Positions 5,889 through 5,946 of a DNA stretch of 5,946 nucleotides are shown here, in pieces. Position numbers and translations under genes: made by a program. Within the stretch, counting starts at the first letter, position 1. Each line of letters begins with the position of its first letter. The notes below the pieces were generated by a model. That model was not told the DNA's origin. It made no database searches and saw only the letters and a program-made list of their open reading frames with translations. This stretch comes from Lachnospiraceae bacterium. GTDB taxonomy: Bacteria > Bacillota > Clostridia > Lachnospirales > Lachnospiraceae. Location: contig JAILPU010000132.1 of the NCBI GenBank assembly GCA_024699395.1, positions 1-5,946 on the forward strand. Direction: 5' to 3'.

Positions 5889-5895
5889 CTCCTTT
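5889..5895 (-). promoter_or_regulatory. Ribosome binding site that points to a non-ATG start of the ATPase gene
   Basis: AAAGGAG on the minus strand is the only good Shine-Dalgarno site upstream. Its spacing favours ATT 5882 (6 bases) or CTG 5879 (9 bases) and disfavours TTG 5870 (18) and ATG 5864 (24). Confidence 0.75.
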
Positions 5896-5910
5896 CAGTT
5901 TTACAATCCT

Positions 5911-5939
5911 TTTATAGGTCAGTTTCCTGCCACGTTCAA
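5911..5939 (-). promoter_or_regulatory. Sigma-A promoter of the sugar ABC ATPase gene
   Basis: On the minus strand TTGAAC (5939-5934) is 17 bases from TATAAA (5916-5911, five of six). Transcription would start near 5904, giving a short leader of about 25 bases with the AAAGGAG site. There is no room for a riboswitch; any control would be by a repressor, activator or cre-like site outside the window, and none is evident inside it. Confidence 0.7.
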
Positions 5940-5946
5940 GTATACA

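Overview
The window looks like chromosomal DNA from a low-to-moderate GC Firmicute, most likely a Lachnospiraceae-type clostridium (inference from protein style; the genus cannot be fixed). The evidence is the MsmK/UgpC-type sugar ABC ATPase, the PucR/CdaR-type regulator, TadA, a Gram-positive-style SRP RNA with an Alu-like part, strong AGGAGG ribosome binding sites, and a large secreted protein with clostridial-type cysteine-rich and DUF4214 repeats. Every gene I accept lies on the minus strand, so transcription runs from high to low coordinates.

Layout in the direction of transcription. (1) At 5940-4721 is a monocistronic ATPase gene of the shared sugar-importer type, with its own promoter, a strong ribosome binding site, an apparent non-ATG start (CTG or ATT) and a textbook intrinsic terminator. 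(2) At 4720-4580 is an untranslated leader rich in inverted repeats that could compete with one another and with the ribosome binding site of the next gene. (3) At 4579-3485 is a CdaR/PucR-family regulator, followed after 5 bases by tadA, the tRNA adenosine deaminase; these two are probably co-transcribed. (4) At 2930-387 is an 847-residue exported protein: signal peptide, beta-rich PPC-like regions, cysteine-rich repeats and four DUF4214-type repeats. (5) At 381-300 are three tandem copies of a 27-28 base repeat, starting just after that gene's stop codon. (6) At 249-50 is a complete SRP RNA gene with a near-consensus promoter (TTGACA, 17 bases, TATTAT). The last 49 bases hold no supported gene.

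How the parts relate. In many Firmicutes tadA is followed by the SRP RNA gene and then dnaX. Here that order survives, but a 2.5 kb secreted-protein gene and a tandem repeat sit between tadA and the SRP RNA. The ATPase and the CdaR-type regulator form a plausible sugar uptake and regulation pair without any transporter permease or binding protein nearby, as expected for an ATPase that serves several importers. I see no defence system, mobile element, CRISPR array or tRNA. The points most worth a second look are the compact SRP RNA, the non-ATG start, the tandem repeat, the structured cdaR leader and the inserted surface-protein gene.
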